Shown here in pieces: positions 27,125 to 37,600 of a DNA stretch of 38,153 nt. The stretch is from Candidatus Saccharimonadota bacterium (lineage in GTDB: Bacteria; Patescibacteriota; Saccharimonadia; Saccharimonadales; UBA4665), in contig DAHWAT010000004.1 of the NCBI GenBank assembly GCA_027327085.1, positions 1 through 38,153 of the forward strand, in the 5' to 3' direction. Every line of letters begins with the position of its first letter. The first letter of the stretch is position 1. Position numbers and translations under genes: made by a program. Under the pieces are notes generated by a model. That model saw nothing but the letters and a program-made list of their open reading frames with translations, searched no databases and was not told where the DNA came from.

Positions 27125-29102
27125 AATCCTTCCATGAAGTCATACTTGCTTCAATTTGGTTAATTGTTTTAACCGATACAATTTCTTCGTGCTCACCACT
27201 TGTGGTTCTAATTAAGACAGTTAAAATAATGCCAATTAGGCCAATCGGCGCCAACACCCATAAGTGCCAAATCATTGAAAAGCCAAAAATAAAGGCAAAT
27301 ACGGCAATGAATAGACCAGCAGGGGTATTCTTTGGCAAATGAAGCGCTACTATTTCAGATTCAGGTAAGTCTTTGCGGTGCTTCATGTCCCAAAAGGCAT
27401 CGCGGCTTCTGACTACCGGCAGTACGGCAAAGTTATAAAAAGGTGGCGGGGAAGCGGTTGACCATTCTAAAGTACGGCCGTTCCAGGGATCACCGGTTAT
27501 ATCTTTAGTCTCATCGCGTTTTATGATGCTATAGATAACCTGGACAAACTGTACGGCTATACCGCAGGCAATGATGGCACCACCTATCCCGGCTGTCACA
27601 AATAGTAAATGCCAGCCCGTAGCCGCACTATAATGATCAAGTCGCCGAGTAGCTCCCATCAGCCCCAAGATGTATAGTGGGCCAAAGGCTACAACAAAAC
27701 CGATAATCCACAAATATGCGGCATATTTGCCGAGTTTATCATTTAGCCTAAAACCAAACACTTTCGGGAACCAATAGGTAATTCCGGCAAAATAGCCAAA
27801 TAATACACCACTAACTATCATGGTGTGGAAATGAGCCACTAGGAATAGGCTGTTATGTAATTGAAAATCAATTGCCGGAACAGCCATCAAAACTCCAGCT
27901 ACACCGCCCATGGTGAACAGAAAAATAAAACCCATAAACCAAATCATGGGTGAAGTAAACCTAATTCTGCCTCTATACATGGTAAATAACCAGTTAAAAA
28001 TCTTCACCCCAGTGGGAATGGCAATGAGCATGGTAGCGATACCAAAAACTGCGTTGACATTAGCGCCAGCCCCCATCGTAAAGAAATGGTGTAGCCAAAC
28101 TCCGTAAGATAAGACAACTATAGCCATAATTGCCCAAACCATCGACTTGTAGCCAAATAAGCTTTTCGACGAAAAAGTTGACACAACCTCAGAAAAAATA
28201 CCAAAAGCCGGCAAGACTAAAATATAGACCTCTGGATGGCCCCACGCCCAAATCAAATTAACATACATCATGGCATTACCCCCACCACCAGCCGTGAAGA
28301 AATGAGTCCCAAGAGTCCTATCAAGAGCAAGTAAAGCTAAGGTAACCGTTAGAATTGGAAAGGCAAAGGCTACTAAAACCATAGCTCCTAGTACACTCCA
28401 GGAGAACAAAGGCATTTTCATTAGACTCATACCCCTGGCTCTTTCTTTTAAAATAGTGGTGATGAAATTAATACCTGACATCAGTGAACCGATACCAGCA
28501 ATTTGTAAACTCCATATCCAATAATCTACGCCGGTTGTCGGGCTATACTTTAGTTCTGAGAGCGGCGGGTAAGCTAACCAGCCTGCAGCCGAAAAATCAC
28601 CTAAGCCTAAGGAAACGTTAATTAGTAAAGCTCCAGCAGCAAATAACCAAAAACTAGTAGCGTTCATAAACGGAAAGGCAACATCCCTAGCTCCGATTTG
28701 TAGTGGCAAAACTAGGTTAATTAGGCCAAACATCAGCCCCATAGCCGCAAAGAAAATCATAATCGTACCATGGGCGCTGGCTACCTGCTGAAACATTGAT
28801 GCCGACATAAAGCCATGGCTGCTACCTACGCTTGTGGCTTGCTGCAGCCTCATCATGGCCGCGTCAGATGCACCACGTAGTAACATCAGTATAGCCACAA
28901 TAAGATACATGACACCAATTTTCTTGTGATTAGTGGTAGTTAACCATTCCCGCCAAAGCCAAGTCCAGCGTCTAGTCAAAGTGATAAGTAATAAAATAGC
29001 AATGATTAATATGACTACACCTATGGCTGCCGCTGCGGTGACTAGGCTAGTTGGAAAGACATTACCGCCAGAAAAACGACCAAAAAGGTTAGCTAGGTAC
29101 AT
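27111..29102 (-). CDS. cyoB: Cytochrome bo3-type quinol oxidase subunit I
   Basis: HCO subunit I: WAWGHPEVYILVLPAFGIFSEV, VWLHHFFTMGAG, HFHTMIVSGVLFG; 663 aa. Confidence 0.97.
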   Translation of the reverse strand: MYLANLFGRFSGGNVFPTSLVTAAAAIGVVILIIAILLLITLTRRWTWLWREWLTTTNHKKIGVMYLIVAILMLLRGASDAAMMRLQQATSVGSSHGFMSASMFQQVASAHGTIMIFFAAMGLMFGLINLVLPLQIGARDVAFPFMNATSFWLFAAGALLINVSLGLGDFSAAGWLAYPPLSELKYSPTTGVDYWIWSLQIAGIGSLMSGINFITTILKERARGMSLMKMPLFSWSVLGAMVLVAFAFPILTVTLALLALDRTLGTHFFTAGGGGNAMMYVNLIWAWGHPEVYILVLPAFGIFSEVVSTFSSKSLFGYKSMVWAIMAIVVLSYGVWLHHFFTMGAGANVNAVFGIATMLIAIPTGVKIFNWLFTMYRGRIRFTSPMIWFMGFIFLFTMGGVAGVLMAVPAIDFQLHNSLFLVAHFHTMIVSGVLFGYFAGITYWFPKVFGFRLNDKLGKYAAYLWIIGFVVAFGPLYILGLMGATRRLDHYSAATGWHLLFVTAGIGGAIIACGIAVQFVQVIYSIIKRDETKDITGDPWNGRTLEWSTASPPPFYNFAVLPVVRSRDAFWDMKHRKDLPESEIVALHLPKNTPAGLFIAVFAFIFGFSMIWHLWVLAPIGLIGIILTVLIRTTSGEHEEIVSVKTINQIEASMTSWKDYARE

Positions 29103-29968
29103 TATAGCTTTGCTCCAGTCATATATTGATTAATGATGTCACTAAATAAATTGTCGGCCGGGTCCTTATAATAAGCCACCGGATTATATTCGCTAGGCCT
29201 TGCTAATTTTTTATAATTGGCAATATTTAAGCTTAGGCGTGATTGACTTAGTTTATGCAGCCAAGACGAAAAAGCTTGGTAATTAAGACTCAAAGCCTCA
29301 AAATGCATACCGGCAAAGCCCTTGCCGCTAATATTAGCCGACGAGCCATAATATGAGCCTAACTTAGAAGCTTCTAAATTAAGCTGAGTCATCATGCCTG
29401 GCATGGCATAAATTTGCCCTCCTAAAGATGGGATCCAGAACGAATTCATAACCGTATCAGAAGTTATATAAAAATGCACCGGATGATTAACCGGTATAGC
29501 CAGTTGGTTGACACTAGCGACAGACTGGTTTGGGTAAATAAACAGCCATTTCCAATCAAGTGAAACAACCTCAACATTAATTGTCGAGTGAACAGAAGCA
29601 ATCGGCTTATACGGATCAAGTGCGTGTGAACTAGTCCAAGTAACAACCGACAGTACGGCAATAATCGCCATAGGGATACCCCACCAAATAGTCTCTAGAA
29701 CCCGACTATGGTCCCAATTTGGTTCATACCTGGCCTTTTTATTTGATTCTCGATACTTAAGCGCTATTAAAATAGTTAAACTATAAACCGGAATAACTAC
29801 AAAAGCCGCCAAAATTAGAGCGAACACGAATAGGTTTCTTTCCTGAGCGGCAATTGTTCCGGCAGGTGTTAAAACTGGCACATTATGTTGACTTAAAAAA
29901 ACAATTAATAGCCCTATGACCACCAAAACCGGCAAAGCAATAATTAATATTTTTCTTTTTGTGCTCAT
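29102..29968 (-). CDS. cyoA: Cytochrome bo3-type quinol oxidase subunit II
   Basis: ETIWWGIPMAIIAVLSVVTW and cupredoxin-like VVSLDWKWLFIYP...SFWIPSLGGQIYAMPGM; no cysteine, so no CuA ligands. Confidence 0.94.
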   Translation of the reverse strand: MSTKRKILIIALPVLVVIGLLIVFLSQHNVPVLTPAGTIAAQERNLFVFALILAAFVVIPVYSLTILIALKYRESNKKARYEPNWDHSRVLETIWWGIPMAIIAVLSVVTWTSSHALDPYKPIASVHSTINVEVVSLDWKWLFIYPNQSVASVNQLAIPVNHPVHFYITSDTVMNSFWIPSLGGQIYAMPGMMTQLNLEASKLGSYYGSSANISGKGFAGMHFEALSLNYQAFSSWLHKLSQSRLSLNIANYKKLARPSEYNPVAYYKDPADNLFSDIINQYMTGAKL

Positions 29969-30033
29969 TAACCACCTTTAAATGTTAAGTCTATTTAAAA
30001 GCCTCAGCTTAAATCTAATTATACACTAGCGTT

Positions 30034-31704
30034 TTAAAAATGGTCACGGATGTGACTGAACGAAAAATCCCAATCGGCATTAGCTTTTTTATGAGGGTTA
30101 AAAATACCGTCCGGATCCATAATCTGCTTAGCTTGTCGGAACAAATTGACAATTTCCTTACCATACATAGCCTCTAACCAAGGACCGCGCACCAATCCAT
30201 CATTATGCTCCCCAGATAAAGAACCGCCATATTTAAGTACCAGATTATTAACTTCTTTCATCGCCGGTAATATTTTGTCTCGATCTTTTTTATCTTCAAG
30301 TTTCATTAAAGGAATGACGTGGAAATTACCATCACCCATGTGCCCTGCAATCGTTGCAAACAATTGATATTTTTTAATAATTTGTTGCAACTGAGGCAAA
30401 AACTCAGTTAAGTGCGCCGGTGGCACAACAAAATCATCTATAAACGGTGCCGTGTGTTTATCTTTAACCTTACTGCGTAACAGCTGAAAGCTATAACGAC
30501 GCATCAGCCAGAATTTAGCACTTTTCCCCTCAGTCGGATCTTCCTCGAAGCCGTTAATCTCATATCTGGCTCGATGCTGATTAAGGTTTCTATGTAAATC
30601 GTGAATGCGCTGACGAACTTCAGCTTCGTCGTCACCATTGAACTCAACCATGAGTATTAGTTTTGGTAGACCACGCCAGGCGTTAACATCAAAGGCTGTT
30701 GGCAAAAAGGATAGTAGCAGCTTAAGCACACCAGCCCAACCTAACATTTTATGAAAACTTGGTAAAAACTTAAGCCCAAGGTACATAGTTGCATCATCAA
30801 ATGATTCAAAAGTGGCCGGTTTGGCTTCTAAGACTTTGGGGATAATTTCACCCAAATCATCAATATTATCTAAAAATAATATTAGTAGACCGGAATGAGC
30901 TTTAGTGGGGACTAAGCGAAAATGGATATCGGTTACAAAGCCCAAAGTGCCCTGAGCCCCAACAATGAGCTTATTAAGGTCAAAGATTCCCTTGTCCTTA
31001 TCTAAAACGTCCCATAAATTATAGCCGGTCGAGTTTTTGCTAACCTTCGGCTTGGCTGCTTTTAATTTATCGTAATTATTCTCAATAAGTTCATATAGTT
31101 TTTTATAGACCTCACCCTCAAAGTCAGTTTGCGACATTTTTTGATGTAGCTCGTCTAAGCTTAAAGGTTTGACTGTTCTTTCAATACCATCAGCAAAAAC
31201 AAACTTTAATTCGGTTACAAAATCTTCGGTCTTGCCATACTCTAACGACTTTTCACCTCCAGAGTTGTTATTGACCATCCCGCCAATAGAGGCTAAATCG
31301 CGTGAAGCCGGGAAGGTTGGCATTAGAGCCTTGTGCTTTAACGTTTCTGGCTCAAAGTCTCGATAAAGCACACCAGGTTGAGCCTGAGCCGCACGATCAG
31401 AGACCTGCTCTATGGTCGTAAAATACTTACTAAAATCAACTATAATCGATTCATTAATCGCTGCCCCCGACATGTCAGTACCAGCGCTCCTAGCTGTTAA
31501 ATTAAGGCCTTCAACCTCATGTTTATGATCATTGACAAATTTAACTAAAATTTCCACATCATTAGCGTCTTTAGGTTTGACAACTAACTTAGGCCTGAGC
31601 TCAAACATTGACGCGTCATGACTGTAAAAATCTAGGGTCTGATCACTATTATCTATGTCGCCTTTAAAGCCGGCTTTAACTAAAGCTGTTTCAACAGAAT
31701 CCAT
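30034..31704 (-). CDS. FAD-linked oxidase (D-lactate/glycolate dehydrogenase, GlcD/DLD-like)
   Basis: FAD-binding type 4: TARSAGTDMSGAAI, PTFPASRDLASIGGMVNNNSGGEKSLEYGKTEDFV; C-terminal AGHMGDGNFHVIP...SGEHNDGLVRG...IMDPDGIFNPHK. Confidence 0.92.
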   Translation of the reverse strand: MDSVETALVKAGFKGDIDNSDQTLDFYSHDASMFELRPKLVVKPKDANDVEILVKFVNDHKHEVEGLNLTARSAGTDMSGAAINESIIVDFSKYFTTIEQVSDRAAQAQPGVLYRDFEPETLKHKALMPTFPASRDLASIGGMVNNNSGGEKSLEYGKTEDFVTELKFVFADGIERTVKPLSLDELHQKMSQTDFEGEVYKKLYELIENNYDKLKAAKPKVSKNSTGYNLWDVLDKDKGIFDLNKLIVGAQGTLGFVTDIHFRLVPTKAHSGLLILFLDNIDDLGEIIPKVLEAKPATFESFDDATMYLGLKFLPSFHKMLGWAGVLKLLLSFLPTAFDVNAWRGLPKLILMVEFNGDDEAEVRQRIHDLHRNLNQHRARYEINGFEEDPTEGKSAKFWLMRRYSFQLLRSKVKDKHTAPFIDDFVVPPAHLTEFLPQLQQIIKKYQLFATIAGHMGDGNFHVIPLMKLEDKKDRDKILPAMKEVNNLVLKYGGSLSGEHNDGLVRGPWLEAMYGKEIVNLFRQAKQIMDPDGIFNPHKKANADWDFSFSHIRDHF

Positions 31705-31790
31705 ATATTTAAGCTTAAGCCTTTTTATGTCTAAAGGGCAAGTAAAAATAGCTAGTTAATCTGTAACGTCATAGTCTTATTAAGTATAAC

Positions 31791-32450
31791 GTGCTATATT
31801 GCCTAAAGTTAATAATTAAAAAGGCAGTCTTAAATATGCATAATAACGATATGATACCTGGAGGTAAATGGCCAGGTGCTTTTGGTGTTTACAAATATTC
31901 TAAAAAAGTTGTCACTTATAACCTTAATGCCTTTTTACCGCTTATCATCCTAGGTTATGCGGCTGACATTATTGCCAATTACTCTAATATGGCTGTAGCA
32001 ATTTTGCTTTATGTCATGATCTTCCTATTTCAAATATCGGCCTATACTGTCCTAATTTCTAGCCTGCACCTGCAAAAAATATCGCTTGCTCAAGCCTTGG
32101 ATAAAGCTACTCGGTTATCTCTAAAGATTATTGCAGTTTACATTATTATCCTTGTAACGGTATTCGTAGGCTTAGTGGCCTTAATCGTCCCCGGCCTAAT
32201 TTTACTGCCAAGACTTATTTTGGCACCTTACTACATTATTGATCAGGAGATGACGGTTAAACAGGCTATTGAGGCAGCTTGGCATAATAGCAAGGATCAG
32301 GGTCTAAGAACCTGGGCAGTTATAGCCGTTCAAATACTATTTGGCCTACTGGCTATTATAATTATCGGCATTTATTTATCGATAGTTTATAGCGCTGCAC
32401 TAATTGTGCTCTACGGTTTCACAAACGGTCATTTAAAGACAAAAAAATAA
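31791..32450 (+). CDS. Multi-TM membrane protein (glycerophosphodiester phosphodiesterase membrane-domain/DUF975-like style); start may be 31836
   Basis: Hydrophobic helices; LIVPGLILLPRLILAPYYIIDQEMTVKQAIEAAWHNSK typical of this membrane family. Confidence 0.75.
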   Translation: MLYCLKLIIKKAVLNMHNNDMIPGGKWPGAFGVYKYSKKVVTYNLNAFLPLIILGYAADIIANYSNMAVAILLYVMIFLFQISAYTVLISSLHLQKISLAQALDKATRLSLKIIAVYIIILVTVFVGLVALIVPGLILLPRLILAPYYIIDQEMTVKQAIEAAWHNSKDQGLRTWAVIAVQILFGLLAIIIIGIYLSIVYSAALIVLYGFTNGHLKTKK

Positions 32451-32525
32451 TTTGCAATCAATTTTAATTTCATTTAAACTTAGGCTAAATTAACAACATT
32501 AGGTGGGGGATAAAAATAGAAAACC

Positions 32526-33314
32526 ATGAAAAAAAGAAGTTTAGTGGCTGTTTTGATATTCAGCGTTATAACGGTCGGTATTTATGATCTTGTCTGGCTT
32601 TATAAGATCAAGAAAGAACTTAATCAAAAAACTTCAATCCATATTCCAAGTATCTTTTTGCTGTTTGTGCCTATAGTACTAATCCTCATCGCTTTTGTGG
32701 CCATGTTTGCCTTAGCTGGATCAAGCACAACCACTAGCTCAACCAGCAGCATCAGCTCATACGGTTCTAATTCATTTAACACTACTAGCTCTAGTTCTGG
32801 ATCGGTTCTTGGGCCAGTTGTAGGTATGTTGATCTACGCCATTGCTATATTAGCTTGGTTAGGTATTGGTTTTTATTGGTTTTTGAGATTCTCAAAAGGC
32901 ATTGATCGCTACACTGAAGGCAAAATTAGTACACCTTTGAGCTTTTTGCTACTCTGGGTGCTAAACATTATAGGTATAATGCTACTGCAAGACTACTTTA
33001 ACGACATGTTGGATGGTAACATGGATGCTCAACCAGCTCTGGCGTCTCAGCCAACGCCAATGCCACCAGTTAATACTCAGCCACCGACCATATCAATGCC
33101 GCCTCAGCCTCAAATACAGCCAAACTTAGTTACTCCTGCAGTAGTCAGCTCTAGCGATAATTTAGCACCCATGTCGCCGACCAATGCTCCGGCTCCTAGC
33201 CCAACATTTAGCCCCACTAACGACTCTAATTTAGCTAGCCCAGCTAACGCTACAACACCAAATCAAATAAACGGCCAACAACCAATTATTGGACAAGGGC
33301 CTCTAGTCCAGTAA
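32526..33314 (+). CDS. DUF4234-like membrane protein with Pro/Gln-rich C-terminal tail
   Basis: VAVLIFSVITVGIYDLVWLYKIKKELNQ motif; low-complexity Ser/Thr loop and Pro-rich tail. Confidence 0.75.
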   Translation: MKKRSLVAVLIFSVITVGIYDLVWLYKIKKELNQKTSIHIPSIFLLFVPIVLILIAFVAMFALAGSSTTTSSTSSISSYGSNSFNTTSSSSGSVLGPVVGMLIYAIAILAWLGIGFYWFLRFSKGIDRYTEGKISTPLSFLLLWVLNIIGIMLLQDYFNDMLDGNMDAQPALASQPTPMPPVNTQPPTISMPPQPQIQPNLVTPAVVSSSDNLAPMSPTNAPAPSPTFSPTNDSNLASPANATTPNQINGQQPIIGQGPLVQ

Positions 33315-33405
33315 CTCCTCTTAATACTAGATTGGACTTAGAGGCAATAGCCTTTTAATTAGTTATTGTCAAAGTCGACTAGTTTAAGATATAATCATAA
33401 GCAAT

Positions 33406-34599
33406 ATGACCAAAACAAAAGTATTGATAGTCGGTGGTGGCTTTGGCGGGGTGGCAGCTGCCTTAGAGTTAGTCAATCACCCTCATTTTAACGTCACCTT
33501 GCTGAGCGATAGTAGTAGCTTACGTTATTATCCAACCCTTTATAGAGCGGCTACTGGAGGTTCAAGAGCAAATTCAGATATCCCTTACTCGGTTATTTTT
33601 CAAAACACGCCCATTAATATAGTTCAAGCTGAAGCCGTTAGTATTGATCGTCAGGCTAGGCAAGTTATAACCAAAGATAATCAAGCCTATGCTTACGATT
33701 TTCTAATCTTAGGCTTAGGTGTGGTAACTAACTATTTTGGTATTCCTGGTCTAGACCAGTACTCATACAGCATTAAATCTCAAGACGAGGCAGCTAGATT
33801 TAAAAAACATTTACACGAGCAATTAATCAATGACGGTAGGCCCGATCTTAACTATTTAATTGTCGGGGCCGGTCCTACTGGTATTGAACTAGCTGGCGCG
33901 CTGCCAAGCTACCTTAAGCAAATCACTAAAAACCACGGCATCGCCCCCAAAAGGCTTAATATTAGCCTAATCGAGGCCATGCCTAGACTATTACCTAATT
34001 TACCAAAAGCTACCTCAAGACAGGTGAAACGTCGGCTTAAGCGGCTTGGTATAAATGTTTACCTTAACTCTAAGGTTGAAGGGCAAACTGCTGACGCTCT
34101 AGTAATTAATGGTCAACCAATGCCCAGTCAAACGGTCGTTTGGACAGCCGGAGTAACTAATCATCCGTTTTTCGTTAATAATCATTTCGTGATCATGGGC
34201 CGCGGTAAAGTCGGAGTAGATGCTTATCTGCAAAGTGAACCCAAAATCTTTGTGATAGGCGATAATGCCAATACGCCATTCAGCGGCTTAGCCCAAACCG
34301 CCCTGCACGATGGTAAGTTTGTAGCGCAAAATCTAATAAGAGCAGCTAGAGGCGAAATGTATAAATCTTATGAAGTTAAAAAACCAATTACCGTCATTCC
34401 GGCTGGTCCAGGTTGGGCGGCTGTTGACACCGGTAAGTTTCGCTTACATGGACGTTTAGGCCTACTCGTAAGGGAAGCGGCCGATCTAGAAGGCTTCAAA
34501 GATCTTGAGCCTTGGAGTCAAGCAGCCAAGCAATACTTCACCCAATTTAAAACCGACGATAGTTGTGAAGTTTGCAGTTTAGCCAAAGCTCGTTACTAA
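33406..34599 (+). CDS. Type II NADH dehydrogenase (NDH-2)
   Basis: KVLIVGGGFGGVAAALEL; YLIVGAGPTGIELAGAL; VDAYLQSEPKIFVIGDNA. Single-chain FAD pyridine nucleotide oxidoreductase. Confidence 0.92.
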   Translation: MTKTKVLIVGGGFGGVAAALELVNHPHFNVTLLSDSSSLRYYPTLYRAATGGSRANSDIPYSVIFQNTPINIVQAEAVSIDRQARQVITKDNQAYAYDFLILGLGVVTNYFGIPGLDQYSYSIKSQDEAARFKKHLHEQLINDGRPDLNYLIVGAGPTGIELAGALPSYLKQITKNHGIAPKRLNISLIEAMPRLLPNLPKATSRQVKRRLKRLGINVYLNSKVEGQTADALVINGQPMPSQTVVWTAGVTNHPFFVNNHFVIMGRGKVGVDAYLQSEPKIFVIGDNANTPFSGLAQTALHDGKFVAQNLIRAARGEMYKSYEVKKPITVIPAGPGWAAVDTGKFRLHGRLGLLVREAADLEGFKDLEPWSQAAKQYFTQFKTDDSCEVCSLAKARY

Positions 34600-34619
34600 A
34601 TCTTGTACAATAGGCTATA

Positions 34620-37600
34620 GTGAATAAAGACTTGAGCGATGCATTTTCAAAACTCAACGCACAACAAAAAAAAGCTGTTGAGCTTATAGATGGTCCTGTG
34701 CTGGTTATAGCTGGACCAGGTACTGGAAAAACCCAATTACTGAATCTAAGGGTTGCCAATATTTTAGCTAAAACCGATACCGACCCCAGCCAAATCCTTT
34801 GTTTAACTTTTACCAATGCCGCCGCTACTAATATGAAAGAGCGGCTGTTTGGTCTAATCGGGGTTAGCTCACGAGCCGTCAATATTAAAACCTTTCATAG
34901 TTTTGCTGCAGAAATCATGTCTGAGTATCCCGATTATTTTTGGAGTGGTGCCCGATTAAGTGTCGTCCCAGAAGCCGTTCAAAAAGCTATCATAGATAAT
35001 ATCCTTGCTGGGCTGCCTCTAGATAACCCTTTGGCCAGCCGTTTTGAGGATAATTTTACAGCTACCAGTGATATTTTATCAGCCTTGAGACTGACTAAAG
35101 AAGCCGGTTTAACACCTGAAAAATTGCTAGCTTTAATTGAAGTCAACGATAGATACATCGATTTAATCGAGCCCGAATTAGCCGAAATCACAAGTAATCA
35201 ACTAAGTATTAAAAAGCTAGACGATTTAGAGCAAAAAATTAGCCAACTACCTGACCAAAACATCGACGACCTAGTCGCCCCCTTAAGTTCATTGTCAGCC
35301 GTTATTAAATCAAGCCTGGCAGTGGCTGTCGAGGAAGATAAACTAACCAACAAGACAACCGCTACTAGTAAATGGAAAGCACGCTGGACAAAGAATATAG
35401 GTGGCAAACGGGTGATGTATGAAGAAAGGAGGCGTAACCAGTGGTGGAGACATCTAGCTGAAGTTTACAGTCTATATCGTAACCACTTACATCAAAAAGG
35501 CTATTATGATTATTCCGACATGCTAGTTGAAGTCCTATCGACTCTTGAGCAACAACCAGAACTACTTACTTTAGTCCGTGAACGATATCTCTATATTTTG
35601 ATCGATGAGTTCCAAGACACTAATGCCGCCCAACTAAGACTAGCTCATCTGGTAGCTTCAGCTCAAGATAGTCAAACCACACCAAACATCATGGCAGTAG
35701 GCGATGACGATCAATCAATTTTTGCCTTTAACGGTGCTGAGCTTAATAACATGTTGTCGTTTAATAAGTTATATCCCAGCGTTAAAACCATCTTTTTAAC
35801 CGAAAACTACCGCTCAAACCAAGCAGTTTTAGATGCTGCAGCATCAATTATTAGCCAAACGGATAATCGTTTATCTGTTTCTAGGGGTTTCTCTAAAGAC
35901 TTAAGGGCGGCTTTAGACCACCCAAAAGGTAAGATTGAGCATCTAATTTATCCAACTAAAGAGCACCAACTGGAATTTATCGCTCAACGAATAAAAGCCG
36001 ATCGGGAAGCAGATTCTAGTCGCTCCATAGCAGTTATAGCTCGAAAGCACAGCAGCTTAAAAGACATCTCTAGCTATCTTTTAAAATATGATGTTCCCTT
36101 GGTGTACGAGAAGCAAAATAACATACTCGAGCTTGAGCTTATACAGCAAATTATTATTCTAGCCAGATTACTTTCGTCTATTGCGTCCGGCAATAACCAT
36201 GAGGTCAACTATAACTTGTCCAGTTTGCTATTTTACCCAGCCTGGCAAACCAGTCCAAAACTACATTGGCAGCTAGCCCTTAGCATCGAACGACAGGGAA
36301 GTTGGCTCGAGGCTTTAGCTCAATCTGGCAATGACTATTTCAGGCAACTGTACAATTGGCTTTTAAGCCTAAGTAGTCAGAGCATGACTCAACCTTTAGG
36401 CGTCGTAATTGAATATATGATCGGCCTGCGTGAACTTGAAGCTTTTTCTAGCCCTTTAAAAGCTTATTACCTAGATAAACGTACTATCGATAACCATTAT
36501 CTGGCAAATTTGTCGGCCATCTCACTGCTAATTAGTCATGTTCATGAATTCGTAGCCACCAGCCACACTACTCCATCGCTTAGCGATTTTATAGACTTTA
36601 TTACCGCTACCCCAGCTATAACTGATAGTTCTTGGTATATCGCTCACGAAGAAGCTGTCCAACTACTAACTGTCCATAAAGCCAAAGGTTTAGAGTTCGA
36701 TAAAGTCTACATTATTGATGCCATCGAAAAAAATTGGTCACCGAGTAGTAAAGGCCGTAAAGCACCATCTAACTTACCCTTGCAACCTATTGGTGAAGTC
36801 TACGACGATTATGTGCGTATGGCCTACGTAGCTGCCACCAGAAGCCGTTCTAGCCTCATTATTAGTAGTTATATGGTTGACCAAACCAACAATGCCGTGC
36901 TGCCGTCTAGCTTATTCTCAGCCTTTTCAAGTCACCATATCAAAAAGATAGAGGCTAACCATAGCGCAGAATCACTCAAGACTAAACTTACTTGGCCGAG
37001 ACTAGAAAAAGCCGATGAACGACTTTTACTCAAACGTCGCCTAGAAGACTACAGCTTAAGTGCCACCGGCTTAATCCAGTATCTAGATGTTAGTCAGGGT
37101 GGACCTAGTCAATTTTTGGAGCGTCAAATTTTAAACTTACCCCGTCCTAAAACCGCTTACATGGCTTACGGCATAGCCATGCATGCTGCCATGCAAACTG
37201 CTCAAAATCTAGTCAACCACGATCGTTTTGACAAAGGACTGATTGTTCAAGCTTATAAACTAAGCCTAGAAGAGCAACAATTACCGGCAATTGAATTTTC
37301 CAAGTATTTAAATCACGGTAAGTTAATGCTAGATAGACTGTTTGATGATTACCACTTGCAGTTATCATTTAATGATCTTAGCGAAGTCGGCATTAGTAAC
37401 GTTGACATAGGCCCAGCCATTATAAACGGCAAGATCGATCACATCCACATCGATAAAAAGAGTCTTATTATTACCGACTATAAAACCGGTAAGTCACTTT
37501 CCAGTTTTCAAACAAAAGATAAAACTAAAGCAATCAAAGTCTGGCGACAGCGAACCCAGTTATTGTTTTATTGTTTACTAGTCAGCCAGGCTAAACGACT

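Noticed and set aside
25211-29968. Possibility that the oxidase is a cytochrome c oxidase (caa3/aa3)
   Set aside because: Subunit II has no Cys/CuA motif or cytochrome c domain, and cyoE follows a cyoABCD order; quinol oxidase fits better.
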